DNA of 38,734 nucleotides from Gammaproteobacteria bacterium (GTDB lineage: Bacteria > Pseudomonadota > Gammaproteobacteria > UBA6429 > Thiohalophilaceae): contig WFVC01000029.1 in the NCBI GenBank assembly GCA_015491815.1, forward strand, positions 1 to 38,734, read 5' to 3'. Under the pieces are notes generated by a model. That model saw only the letters and a program-made list of their open reading frames with translations. It did no database searches and was not told the origin of the DNA. A program made the position numbers and the translations under genes. Below are positions 1-7,214 of the stretch, piece by piece (position 1 is the first letter of the stretch; each line of letters opens with the position of its first letter).

Positions 1-332
1 ATATTTATGTTGGGCTTCAATGTGATTACAGTTGGGGGAAAGGTGATCTACGCAAAAACACTATAATTAAAGAAAAAAATAATGGCTGGGTTATTGAATC
101 TAACCTAGATCATTCTGATGACATAAATGATCATCTAAATAATATCCTTGAACGTGTTGCTGGGTTAGCGAATAAAATTTCATCATTATCACAAAGAGTA
201 AAAATACTAGTGTCATGTGCTATCTACGCAGATGATGTACCTTCTCTGTATTTTGACAAGGACACTGTAAAGAAGATTGCGGCTCTTGGTGCAGATTTTG
301 ATATTGATCTTTACTTGGAACAACCGGAATAA
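1..332 (+). CDS. DUF4279 domain protein, C-terminal fragment
   Basis: The reading frame is open from base 3 to a TAA stop at 330-332, with no start inside the window, so the 5' end lies beyond the left edge. The 109 visible residues include WGKGDLRKN near the start, NNGWVIES, a central LERVAGLANKI helix, VSCAIYADDVPSLYFDKD, and end with GADFDIDLYLEQPE. This pattern (GD-R followed by GW-I-S and a closing ALGADFDIDLY) matches the DUF4279 family, small proteins of unknown function often found in accessory DNA. The DNA is AT-rich compared with the iron and nap regions downstream, which suggests horizontally acquired sequence. No function can be assigned. Confidence 0.75.
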   Translation, partial: IYVGLQCDYSWGKGDLRKNTIIKEKNNGWVIESNLDHSDDINDHLNNILERVAGLANKISSLSQRVKILVSCAIYADDVPSLYFDKDTVKKIAALGADFDIDLYLEQPE

Positions 333-406
333 AAAGCGGAACAAACGGGGTCAGAGAACAATAGATTCTAATATAGATTGATTTATAGAAGTGAATACCC
401 CGCCAA

Positions 407-440
407 CTAAAGGGGACGTAACAGCTAAAGGGGACGTAAC
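407..440. repeat. Two tandem 16-bp repeats upstream of the transposase
   Basis: The sequence ctaaaggggacgtaac occurs at 407-422 and again at 425-440, separated by two bases (18-bp period). It lies 57 bp before the transposase start. Together with the nearby acggggtcagag stretch at about 346-357, it looks like the end region of an IS200-like/REP-type element rather than a conventional promoter. Confidence 0.6.
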
Positions 441-496
441 TATTTAGCTGATGTAAAATAGTAAATCAATGGAATGATTGCACTAGAAAAGGAACT

Positions 497-1195
497 ATGC
501 CAAGGAAAGCACGCATACTGGTACCCAACTACCCGCATCATATCGTACAGCGCGGCCATAACCGCAAGGTGGTTTTTCTTGCTGGCGAAGATTATCAATT
601 TTATCTTGAGAACCTGAAGGAATGGAAAACAAAGCTGGGTATAAAGGTGTATGCCTGGTGCCTGATGACCAATCATATTCATCTGATTATCGAGCCGGGT
701 GATGATGCGCGTAGCATATCGGAGCTGATGAAACGATTAGCGGGTCGACAGGCCGCCTTTGTGAATAAGCAGGAGGGGCGTAGCGGTGCGTTGTGGGAGG
801 GTCGTTTCAAAGCCAGTCCGATACAAAAGGATGCTTACCTGCTGCCCTGTTGCCGCTATATCGAGATGAATCCGGTGCGCGCCAGTATGGTGGCAGGTCC
901 CCGGCAGTATCGTTGGTCAAGCTATCGGGAACGGGTCGGGTTGGTGAGTCGTGAATTGTTGGACAAGGATGCATGTTATCTGGCTTTGGCGGATACAGAT
1001 GACCTGCGTATCAAGCGCTATCAAGCCTACTTAAAGCAGGACATATCGGACAGTGAAATTGAACTGTTACGCACGGCCTGGGCGCGTAATCAGCTGACGG
1101 GTAATCAACGTTTTGTTGACGAAATTGAGCTGCGAATGGGGGTGCGAGTTGAGCATCGTGGTCGGGGTAAGCCGAGTCGAAACAAGCAAGAGTAA
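497..1195 (+). CDS. REP-associated tyrosine transposase (IS200-like, Y1_Tnp)
   Basis: This 232-residue protein belongs to the single-strand HUH transposase superfamily and to the RAYT branch, chromosomal enzymes linked to REP palindromes. The N-terminus (MPRKARILVPNYPHHIVQRG) is characteristic. The metal-binding HUH motif is H60-I-H62 in MTNHIHLIIEP. The conserved helix RYIEMNPVRA at about 120-129 follows a candidate catalytic Tyr114 (Tyr121 is the alternative). GALWEGRFKA at 97-106 is also family-typical. Length is near that of intact RAYTs and the frame is unbroken, so it may be active. An aaagga ribosome site precedes the ATG. The upstream tandem repeats and the flanking 13-mers belong to the same unit. 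Confidence 0.9.
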   Translation: MPRKARILVPNYPHHIVQRGHNRKVVFLAGEDYQFYLENLKEWKTKLGIKVYAWCLMTNHIHLIIEPGDDARSISELMKRLAGRQAAFVNKQEGRSGALWEGRFKASPIQKDAYLLPCCRYIEMNPVRASMVAGPRQYRWSSYRERVGLVSRELLDKDACYLALADTDDLRIKRYQAYLKQDISDSEIELLRTAWARNQLTGNQRFVDEIELRMGVRVEHRGRGKPSRNKQE

Positions 1196-1207
1196 TTTAT
1201 AGAAGTG

Positions 1208-1905
1208 TGCAATACGAATAATCGCAGATACAATACTGCGCGTTTTGTTCCTGCAAAAGAGTCCTGTGTTTTTTTGTAATTTCCCAAATTACAGTCAGGT
1301 GGTACAGCTACACAACGGGGAATGCCATGCCGCAAAATAATGACACATTCTCCTTTGTCTATTCCGCCGACCTTCGCTGCCTCGGCTGCCCTGCGTCCGT
1401 TCGGAAAGGCCCGTGATTAAATTTCATCCCGGCTCACTCCCTCAAATGGCGCTATGCCATCCCTCGCTACCGAGGACTATCGGCCCCCTCGTTCGCTCTC
1501 CTTGGCCGACAGCGGGATTCGGTGGCCACGGTGGACTGGAAGGGTGGCAAAGTGAGCGTGGAATATGCACCCCGAGGTAATATTCATAGTTCACCTGCTT
1601 GCAAAAGAAACGTTTCACGCTTGGAATATATAGCATAGTATTTGTATGGATTAACTTGGAGTACTGTTATTTTCTGGGAAATAACCAAGATTCTAACGTG
1701 CAAAAAAATAGCCCTGTTAATAACAGGGCAATAATCAACAGATTAATTGAACGCCTAGAATATTTACCCCGGTTTTTTTTATGGGGTTACCTGTCCCATT
1801 CTGGCTGCCAGTGCTGTTCTCTCAGTAATTGATCTGGCGCAACTAAACAGCGGTTCGATTATCTCCCCCCTTGATCTTCGTACAATAAATCATCATAATA
1901 CAAAC
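1208..1905. other. Non-coding accessory region between the transposase and the iron operon
   Basis: About 700 bp with no convincing gene. Short frames occur on both strands (for example 1599-1832 plus and 1442-1636 minus), but they lack ribosome sites and family-like composition. A higher-GC patch at about 1360-1580 with runs such as ggtggccacggtggac could be a remnant of another insertion element; I cannot identify it. A strong hairpin lies at 1711-1729. Confidence 0.5.
1701..1729 (-). terminator. Rho-independent-type hairpin on the minus strand
   Basis: The segment gccctgttaataacagggc at 1711-1729 is a perfect 9-bp inverted repeat around a single base. Read on the minus strand, the hairpin is followed by TATTTTTTTG, so it would terminate leftward transcripts. 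No minus-strand gene lies directly upstream of it; it may limit antisense transcription from the iron-operon promoter region. Confidence 0.5.
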
Positions 1906-1922
1906 AAGAATGATTCGCATTT
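1871..1922 (+). promoter_or_regulatory. Predicted promoter with overlapping Fur box for the ftr operon
   Basis: A -35-like TTGATC at 1871-1876 and a -10-like CATAAT at 1894-1899 are separated by 17 bp. Just downstream, aagaatgattcgcattt at 1906-1922 contains ATGATTCGCATT, close to the AT-rich Fur-binding pattern. It would cover the transcription start, the arrangement expected for iron repression by Fur. The fit of the site to the function of the downstream genes supports the call; it is a by-eye match. Confidence 0.55.
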
Positions 1923-1943
1923 AGAAGTATGGAGCATACATTG

Positions 1944-2501
1944 ATGAGAACCCCCTTCCTGAAAATCAGCCTTTTTAGCTTGGGATGCAGCCTGTTTAGC
2001 GCCCCGGTCTGGTCGGTAGAATACCCCATTGGCGTGCCGGAACAGCGCAATGGCATGGAAATCGCGGCGGTTTATTTACAGCCGGTGCGCATGGAACCGG
2101 CGGGCATGATGACGCCTTCAGAAAAATCCGATGTGCATCTCGAAGCCGATATCCGCGCGCTGGATATCAATGCCAACGGCTTTGCCGAAGGCGACTGGAT
2201 CCCCTATCTGCATGTGAAATATGAAGTAACGAAAAAGGGTTCCAGTGAAAAAGTCAGTGGCGATTTCATGCCCATGATTGCCAACGACGGCCCGCACTAT
2301 GGCGACAACGTCAAGCTTATGGGGCCGGGAAAATATCACGTCAAATATACGATTTATCCGCCGAATGCACCGGAAAACCCCTCCGGTAAACACTTCGGTC
2401 GGCATACGGATCGGCTCACCGGCGTGCGTCCCTGGTTCAAAACCTTTGTCGTGGAATATGACTTTATCTATGCCGGTATTGGCAAGCGGGGTGGATACTG
2501 A
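1944..2501 (+). CDS. ftrA: Periplasmic ferrous-iron transport protein, P19/Tp34/FtrA family
   Basis: FtrA/FetP/P19 proteins are periplasmic metal-binding proteins that work with an FTR1 permease in high-affinity Fe2+ uptake. The start is set at the ATG at 1944 rather than the in-frame ATG at 1929: ggag at 1931-1934 is well placed, and the product then begins with a signal peptide (MRTPFLKISLFSLGC...SAPVWS). The mature part has family marks: EYPIG, GMEIAAVYLQPV-M, the metal-site region SDVHLEADI, HVKYEV, and a conserved MIANDGPHYGDNVKL, plus a GKYHVKYTI strand. Met and His residues in these segments are the known metal ligands of the family. It is the first gene of an iron operon and lies behind a Fur-like box. 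Confidence 0.88.
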   Translation: MRTPFLKISLFSLGCSLFSAPVWSVEYPIGVPEQRNGMEIAAVYLQPVRMEPAGMMTPSEKSDVHLEADIRALDINANGFAEGDWIPYLHVKYEVTKKGSSEKVSGDFMPMIANDGPHYGDNVKLMGPGKYHVKYTIYPPNAPENPSGKHFGRHTDRLTGVRPWFKTFVVEYDFIYAGIGKRGGY

Positions 2502-2504
2502 TTT

Positions 2505-3908
2505 ATGCGCGCTCGTACCGTCAATCCCATTATCGCCAGTCTGTTTGGTCTTGGTTTGTGCTTGCCGGTAGTCGCCGCCGAGCTGCCGACGGCGACGGAA
2601 AAGCGGCTGGAAGCATTGGAAAAGCGCATCGAGACGCTGGAATCAGAAAACGCTTTACTCAAGAAATCACTCGACGAGCCTTATATCAGTGATCGGGAAC
2701 CGGAAATTTCCGCCCGTCTGAAGGCGGTCGAGTCGCAGGTGAACAGTTATCGTAAGGCCGCGCGCACGGTGGAAAGTCTGGACGGTATCGAGGCGGGCGT
2801 GGGTCTGACGATGGCCGCGCAGGGCGTTTCCGGCGCGCCCGCCGATGCGCAAAAGTCAGCCGAGCTGAACTATCGCGGCGATGTGACGGTGAGCCTGCCG
2901 GCGGGCAATATTGGCGCATCGGAAGGGTTTATTTTTACTCATTTTCGCATGGGCCAGGGGCTGGGACTGGAAAATCCCGGCGATGCGTTTTCTTCCTTTA
3001 ACGCCACCAGTTTCCAGCGTCCCGGCACTGCTACGGCGGACAGTACGGTGTTGCTGGCGCAGGCCTGGTATCAGCTGAACGTGCCGCTGCCGCTGGGCGG
3101 CAATCCGGATCTTTCGCGTCAGCATCTGGAGCTGAATTTCGGCAAGATCGACCCTTTTATTTTCTTTGATCAAAATACCATTGCCGATGATGAAACCCGG
3201 GGCTTTATGAATCAGGCTTTCGTGCATAATCCGCTGCTCGACGTTGGCGGCGATATCGGCGTGGATGACTTTGGTTTCTCGCCCGGCATGCGTCTGGCCT
3301 GGGTGAATGATTACTACAAACCGCAGACCTATGGCCTGTCGATGGGCGTCTTCGGCGCCGGCAAGGGCGCCAGTTTTGAAGATTCGTTTTCTGATCCTTT
3401 TGTTATTATGCAGGCCGAAACAGGTCAGCGTTTTTTCGGCGGGCTGGAAGGCAATTACCGCGTATATTACTGGCGCAATGGCCGGGGTCAGGACTTTGAT
3501 GGTATTGAAAACACCCATGCCGGCATCGGCCTGAGTCTGGATCAAAAAGTCGATGATTACACTACCCTGTTTGCCCGCGTTGGCTGGCAGACTCAGGGGC
3601 GGGTTAAATTCGATCGCACGCTGACCTTTGGTGCGGATTTCGGCGGCAGCTACTGGAGCCGGGGCGGCGATGCGATTGGCGTGGCGCTGGGCTGGTTATC
3701 GATCAGCGACGAATATAAAGCGGATTCAACCAGTCTGGTTGGCTTTAACGCCAGTGGTGCGGAACAAGTTGCCGAGCTTTATTATCGCTACCGCATCAAC
3801 AGCCAGTTTGAACTCTCGCCTAACTTGCAGTACCTTCGCCGGCCCGGTGGTAATTCAGGCGCTTCCGCCATGACCGCCTACGGTCTGCGAGTCCAACTGA
3901 ATTATTAA
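2505..3908 (+). CDS. Outer-membrane porin, OprB-like, in the iron operon
   Basis: The 467-residue product has a signal peptide (cleavage near VVAAE), then a predicted coiled coil at about residues 28-75 (ATEKRLEALEKRIETLESENALLKKSL). A long beta-barrel-type region follows, with alternating aromatic and glycine residues, ending in the outer-membrane style LRVQLNY with terminal aromatic Tyr. Segments such as LNFGKIDPFIFFDQN, DETRGFMNQAFVHNP and the GFSPGMRLAW region resemble OprB-type carbohydrate porins. It lies 3 bp after ftrA and 13 bp before ftrB, so it is very likely cotranscribed. Porins are not part of the described ftrABCD sets; passage of Fe2+ or a small ferrous complex across the outer membrane is inferred from position alone. 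Confidence 0.7.
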   Translation: MRARTVNPIIASLFGLGLCLPVVAAELPTATEKRLEALEKRIETLESENALLKKSLDEPYISDREPEISARLKAVESQVNSYRKAARTVESLDGIEAGVGLTMAAQGVSGAPADAQKSAELNYRGDVTVSLPAGNIGASEGFIFTHFRMGQGLGLENPGDAFSSFNATSFQRPGTATADSTVLLAQAWYQLNVPLPLGGNPDLSRQHLELNFGKIDPFIFFDQNTIADDETRGFMNQAFVHNPLLDVGGDIGVDDFGFSPGMRLAWVNDYYKPQTYGLSMGVFGAGKGASFEDSFSDPFVIMQAETGQRFFGGLEGNYRVYYWRNGRGQDFDGIENTHAGIGLSLDQKVDDYTTLFARVGWQTQGRVKFDRTLTFGADFGGSYWSRGGDAIGVALGWLSISDEYKADSTSLVGFNASGAEQVAELYYRYRINSQFELSPNLQYLRRPGGNSGASAMTAYGLRVQLNY

Positions 3909-3921
3909 TCAGGAAAACAGT

Positions 3922-4257
3922 ATGACTAGAAAATATAAATCGGGATTGATCTTTCTTGCCAGTTTCGTGCTTTCTGTGAATGCATGGGCCGGCCTGCCCG
4001 CCTACAAATTAACGATCAAGGACGGTCGCTTTGAGCCGGAAACCATTACGGTGCCGGCGCGTACGCGTTTCAAAATTGTGATCACCAATGAGGGACCGGG
4101 ACCGGAAGAATTTGAAAGCAAGGAGCTGCGCAAGGAATCGGTGATTGCCCCCGGCGTTACCCGTTCAGTTATTTTCGCCCCGTTGAAACCGGGACGTTAT
4201 CGTTTCTTTGGCGAGTTTCATCCGGAAACGGCGCAGGGCCACCTTGTTGTTGAATAA
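3922..4257 (+). CDS. ftrB: Cupredoxin-like periplasmic protein FtrB
   Basis: The 111-residue product has a signal peptide (SVNAWA) and a single cupredoxin-fold domain: YKLTIKDGRFEPETITVPA, KIVITNEGPGPEEFES, then the closing GRYRFFGEFHPETAQGHLVVE. In Bordetella ftrABCD, the cupredoxin-like FtrB is proposed to oxidise or hand over iron to the FTR1 permease. The usual type-1 copper set is absent: there is no Cys or Met in the C-terminal loop, only two His. Acidic residues (PEEFESKEL) replace the first His position, as in the EfeO N-terminal domain, so direct iron handling is plausible. An aggaa site precedes the ATG. Confidence 0.8.
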   Translation: MTRKYKSGLIFLASFVLSVNAWAGLPAYKLTIKDGRFEPETITVPARTRFKIVITNEGPGPEEFESKELRKESVIAPGVTRSVIFAPLKPGRYRFFGEFHPETAQGHLVVE

Positions 4258-4284
4258 AATTAATTAAGACGACGGAGAAGAATC

Positions 4285-5112
4285 ATGGGCAGCACTGTAT
4301 TTATCGTTTGGCGTGAAAGCATCGAAGCCATGCTGGTGATCGGTATTCTCTATACCTGGTTGAAAAATCAGGATGATGCCGGTAACGGCATGCATTTTCT
4401 CTGGGGTGGCGTGCTTGCCGGTGTGGCGCTGGCGATGGGGCTGGCCTTCGTAATGCTGGAAGTGCAAAGCGAGCTGGCGGGTGAGGCGCTGGAATATTTT
4501 CAGATCGCGATCATGCTGATTGCGGCAGGCCTGATCACCCAGATGGTGCTGTGGATGCGTCGTCACGGCCGCACGCTCAAGCGCGATCTGGAAACCGGTA
4601 TGCAGCGCGCCCATGAGCAGGCCAACTGGTGGGGCATGGCTGCGCTGGCGGCGATTGCGGTGGGCCGCGAAGGCGCGGAAACCGTGATTTTCCTTTATGG
4701 CGCCGGGCTGGCGCAAAGCGCGGACACCCAGCTGCAATTTATCGCGGCGGCGCTGGGCGGCTTCGGGCTGGCCTTCGTGACCTTCTGGCTGCTGTCACAG
4801 GGGACGCGCTTTTTTTCATGGAAAGTATTTTTCCGTTTCAGCGAGATCCTGTTGCTGTTGCTGGCGGCCGCCCTGCTGGTCGATGGCGTGGATCGCATGA
4901 TCGGTCTCGGCTGGTTGCCGACCCTGATCGATCCGGTCTGGGACAGCAGTTTTCTGCTGGATGACAGCACCCGCGTGGGCGGGGTGATTGCCGCCTTCAC
5001 CGGCTATCGCGCCCATCCGGCATTAACCCTGTTGCTGATTTATGCCGCGTACTGGCTGGTGGTCAGCCTGCTGCTGCGGCGGCCAACGGGATTGAATTCC
5101 CACGCGGCTTGA
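4285..5112 (+). CDS. ftrC: FTR1-family ferrous iron permease FtrC
   Basis: Inner-membrane iron permease of the Ftr1p/EfeU family. The 275 residues form about seven membrane segments. Two diagnostic R-E-x-x-E motifs are present: RESIE at residues 10-14 in the first helix and REGAE at 128-132 in the fourth, which line the iron path in this family. A ggagaag ribosome site precedes the ATG. It lies between the cupredoxin ftrB and the polyferredoxin ftrD, the same order as Bordetella ftrBCD. Confidence 0.9.
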   Translation: MGSTVFIVWRESIEAMLVIGILYTWLKNQDDAGNGMHFLWGGVLAGVALAMGLAFVMLEVQSELAGEALEYFQIAIMLIAAGLITQMVLWMRRHGRTLKRDLETGMQRAHEQANWWGMAALAAIAVGREGAETVIFLYGAGLAQSADTQLQFIAAALGGFGLAFVTFWLLSQGTRFFSWKVFFRFSEILLLLLAAALLVDGVDRMIGLGWLPTLIDPVWDSSFLLDDSTRVGGVIAAFTGYRAHPALTLLLIYAAYWLVVSLLLRRPTGLNSHAA

Positions 5113-5147
5113 AACGTCAATCCTGATTTTATCCGGAACAATGTATT

Positions 5148-6539
5148 ATGAATGAAATTGCCGAAACGCTGCCCCTTCCCCGTCGCCCCTGGCTGCAACG
5201 TCTGGGCGATTTCATGCAGGCCAAACGCAGCCTGATTCAGGGTATTCAGTGGCTGGTGGTGATCTTTTATCTGACTCTGTTGATCTGGCCGGCGCTGTTG
5301 CCGTTGCCCAAAGATTATGTGCATTTCTATGAAAACCTGATCCTGTTTGCGCAGTTTATTTTCTGGGGGATCTGGTGGCCCTTCGTGATGCTCAGCATGA
5401 TTTTAATCGGGCGCGTCTGGTGCGGGGTGTTCTGTCCGGAAGGCGCGTTAAGCGAATGGTCGAGCAAACATGGCATGGGCCGAACCATTCCGCACTGGAT
5501 GCGCTGGGGCGGCTGGCCCTTTGTTGCGTTTGTGCTGACCACCGTTTACGGGCAACTGGTCAGCGTGTATGAATATCCGAAAGCGGCGCTGTTGATCCTG
5601 GGGGGCTCGACCATCGCGGCAATGGTTGTCGGCTTTATTTATGGACGCGGGAAGCGTGTCTGGTGTCGCCACCTGTGTCCGGCCAACGGGGTGTTCTCCC
5701 TGCTTTCACGGTTAGCGCCGGTGCATTTTCAGGTGGACAGGGAAGCCTGGAAGCAGGCGCCGCGTCGCACTCCGGCGGTTGATTGCGCGCCGCTTATCAA
5801 TGTTCGGGCGATGACCGGCAACAGCGCCTGCCACATGTGTGGCCGTTGCAGCGGCTATCGCAATGCGGTGATGCTGGAAGCCCGCTCGCCGAATATCGAA
5901 ATTGTTTCGATTGAAAAAAAGGATGCAAACCACTGGGATATCCTTCTGTTGCTGTTTGGCATGCTGGGCGTGGCCACCGGCGCTTTTCAATGGTCGGCTT
6001 CCCCCTGGTTTGTGCAAATGAAGCAGGCTATCGCCGAATGGCTGATCGAGCGGGACAGCTTCTGGATGCTGGACAGCAATGCCCCCTGGTGGGTGCTGAC
6101 GCATTACCCCGAGACGAATGACGTTTTCAGCTGGCTGGACGGCGCGAGCATTTTACTTTATATCGGCGCGATGGCGCTGGTGATTGGCGGCCTGATAATG
6201 GCGGGACTCTGGCTGGCCGGACGCATCCTGAAAGAAGACAGCGCTATTCCCTGGCGGTTCGGTTATGCGCTGACTCCGCTGGCAGGCTTGAGCGTATTCC
6301 TTGGTTTGAGTGCGCTGACCTTAAGCATGCTCAAGGCGGAACACATCACGCTTGTCGGGATTGCGGAGTTGCGTATTCTGCTGCTGGTGATGGCCTATGT
6401 CTGGAGTGGTTTTCTGCTCTGGCGCATGATCATAAAAACCGAGATTGCTCGCGGGCGGCAGTTCGCGGCATGGACTGTGATTTTGGCCAGCGCCGCTCTG
6501 GTCGGGGCAAGCTGGATTACGATGTTTTTTGTCTGGTGA
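5148..6539 (+). CDS. ftrD: Membrane polyferredoxin FtrD (NapH/CcoG-like)
   Basis: The 463-residue product has N-terminal membrane segments, then NapH-type cysteine motifs: CGVFCPEGALSEW, CRHLCPANGVFS, and a CHMCGRC set in the soluble loop, followed by further membrane helices to the C-terminus. FtrD proteins are proposed to move electrons across the inner membrane to support iron oxidation and reduction during FTR1 transport. It is the last gene of the operon, 35 bp after ftrC, and converges on narL with only 35 bp between stops. The C-terminal membrane half is comparable in layout to that of the polyferredoxin at 15834-17363. Confidence 0.82.
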   Translation: MNEIAETLPLPRRPWLQRLGDFMQAKRSLIQGIQWLVVIFYLTLLIWPALLPLPKDYVHFYENLILFAQFIFWGIWWPFVMLSMILIGRVWCGVFCPEGALSEWSSKHGMGRTIPHWMRWGGWPFVAFVLTTVYGQLVSVYEYPKAALLILGGSTIAAMVVGFIYGRGKRVWCRHLCPANGVFSLLSRLAPVHFQVDREAWKQAPRRTPAVDCAPLINVRAMTGNSACHMCGRCSGYRNAVMLEARSPNIEIVSIEKKDANHWDILLLLFGMLGVATGAFQWSASPWFVQMKQAIAEWLIERDSFWMLDSNAPWWVLTHYPETNDVFSWLDGASILLYIGAMALVIGGLIMAGLWLAGRILKEDSAIPWRFGYALTPLAGLSVFLGLSALTLSMLKAEHITLVGIAELRILLLVMAYVWSGFLLWRMIIKTEIARGRQFAAWTVILASAALVGASWITMFFVW

Positions 6540-6574
6540 CAGAAAAAACGCTTTTGGGATTATTTTGTTTAAAC

Positions 6575-7213
6575 CTATTGTTTGTTTTGTTCGAGCATCC
6601 AGATAGCGGCTTCAAGCCGGTTGCGTAATTTGAGTTTGCGCAATAGATGTTTGACATGCACTTTAACTGTGCTCTCGACAATATTAAGTTCGCGGGCGAT
6701 CAGCTTGTTACTCATACCTTTCGCTATTAACTGAAGAATTTCATCTTCGCGACCGGTGAGTTTTACTGTTTTACGTGATTCCTCCTGTAGTCCCCGGACA
6801 ACCAGATCAGAGACTTTGTCGCTAAGAATGATTTGTCCGTTGACGACCTGATGCAGTCTTGTCAGCATATCTTCCGGCTCCATATCCTTAAGCAGATAAC
6901 CATCAGCGCCTGCGCGCAGGGTGGCGACGACGTCTTTTTCATTATCCGAAACAGTGAGAATAACCACGCGACTGTCCAGCTCGGCGGCTTTGATGGCTTT
7001 CAGCGTTTGCAGGCCATCCATTATCTCCATGTTCAAATCAAGCAGAATAATATCCGGCTTGAGTGACAGCGCCAGTTCCAGTCCTTCGGTGCCGTTGGAG
7101 GCTTCGGCGATAAGCTTGAAAGATTGATCCATACTGACAAGGTCGCTAATGCCTCGGCGCAATAGTGGGTGGTCATCAATAATAAGGATAGAGTGAGTAT
7201 TGCTTTTATTCAT
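6575..7213 (-). CDS. narL: Nitrate/nitrite response regulator, NarL/NarP type
   Basis: A 212-residue NarL/FixJ-class regulator. The receiver domain has acidic D13-D14, phospho-acceptor D59 in ILLDLNM, and the strongly NarL-like GADGYLLKDMEPEDML. The C-terminal LuxR-type helix-turn-helix has LTGREDEILQLIAKGMSNKLIARELNIVESTVKVHVKHLLRKLKLRNRLEAA, nearly superimposable on E. coli NarL/NarP. It begins one base after the narX stop, so the two are translated from one mRNA. Its likely target is the divergent cytochrome-napA promoter; choosing between NarL and NarP names is not possible from sequence alone. Confidence 0.9.
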   Translation of the reverse strand: MNKSNTHSILIIDDHPLLRRGISDLVSMDQSFKLIAEASNGTEGLELALSLKPDIILLDLNMEIMDGLQTLKAIKAAELDSRVVILTVSDNEKDVVATLRAGADGYLLKDMEPEDMLTRLHQVVNGQIILSDKVSDLVVRGLQEESRKTVKLTGREDEILQLIAKGMSNKLIARELNIVESTVKVHVKHLLRKLKLRNRLEAAIWMLEQNKQ

Positions 7214-7214
7214 G

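Larger units (their letters stand above)
381..1207 (+). mobile_element. Putative REP-associated transposase element bounded by 13-bp direct repeats
   Basis: The 13-mer atttatagaagtg occurs at 381-393, upstream of the transposase gene, and again at 1195-1207, immediately across its stop codon. The two copies are identical and in the same orientation. They could mark the ends of the mobile unit, be leftovers of its recognition sequences, or be a recombination scar. IS200-like enzymes do not normally create target duplications, so the boundary assignment is tentative. Confidence 0.4.

Noticed and set aside
1105-1335. 76-residue minus-strand frame at the transposase end
   Set aside because: It overlaps the transposase gene, has no ribosome site and no recognisable composition.
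1360-1580. GC-rich patch reminiscent of IS21-type terminal repeats
   Set aside because: The likeness is only in a few short words; no transposase remnant, no second copy in the window, so I list it only as unassigned non-coding DNA.
1599-1832. 77-residue plus-strand frame
   Set aside because: It runs through the hairpin at 1711-1729, lacks a ribosome site and resembles no protein family.
2856-3545. 229-residue minus-strand frame opposite the porin
   Set aside because: Shadow of the porin gene; the plus-strand frame has a signal peptide, barrel pattern and operon context.
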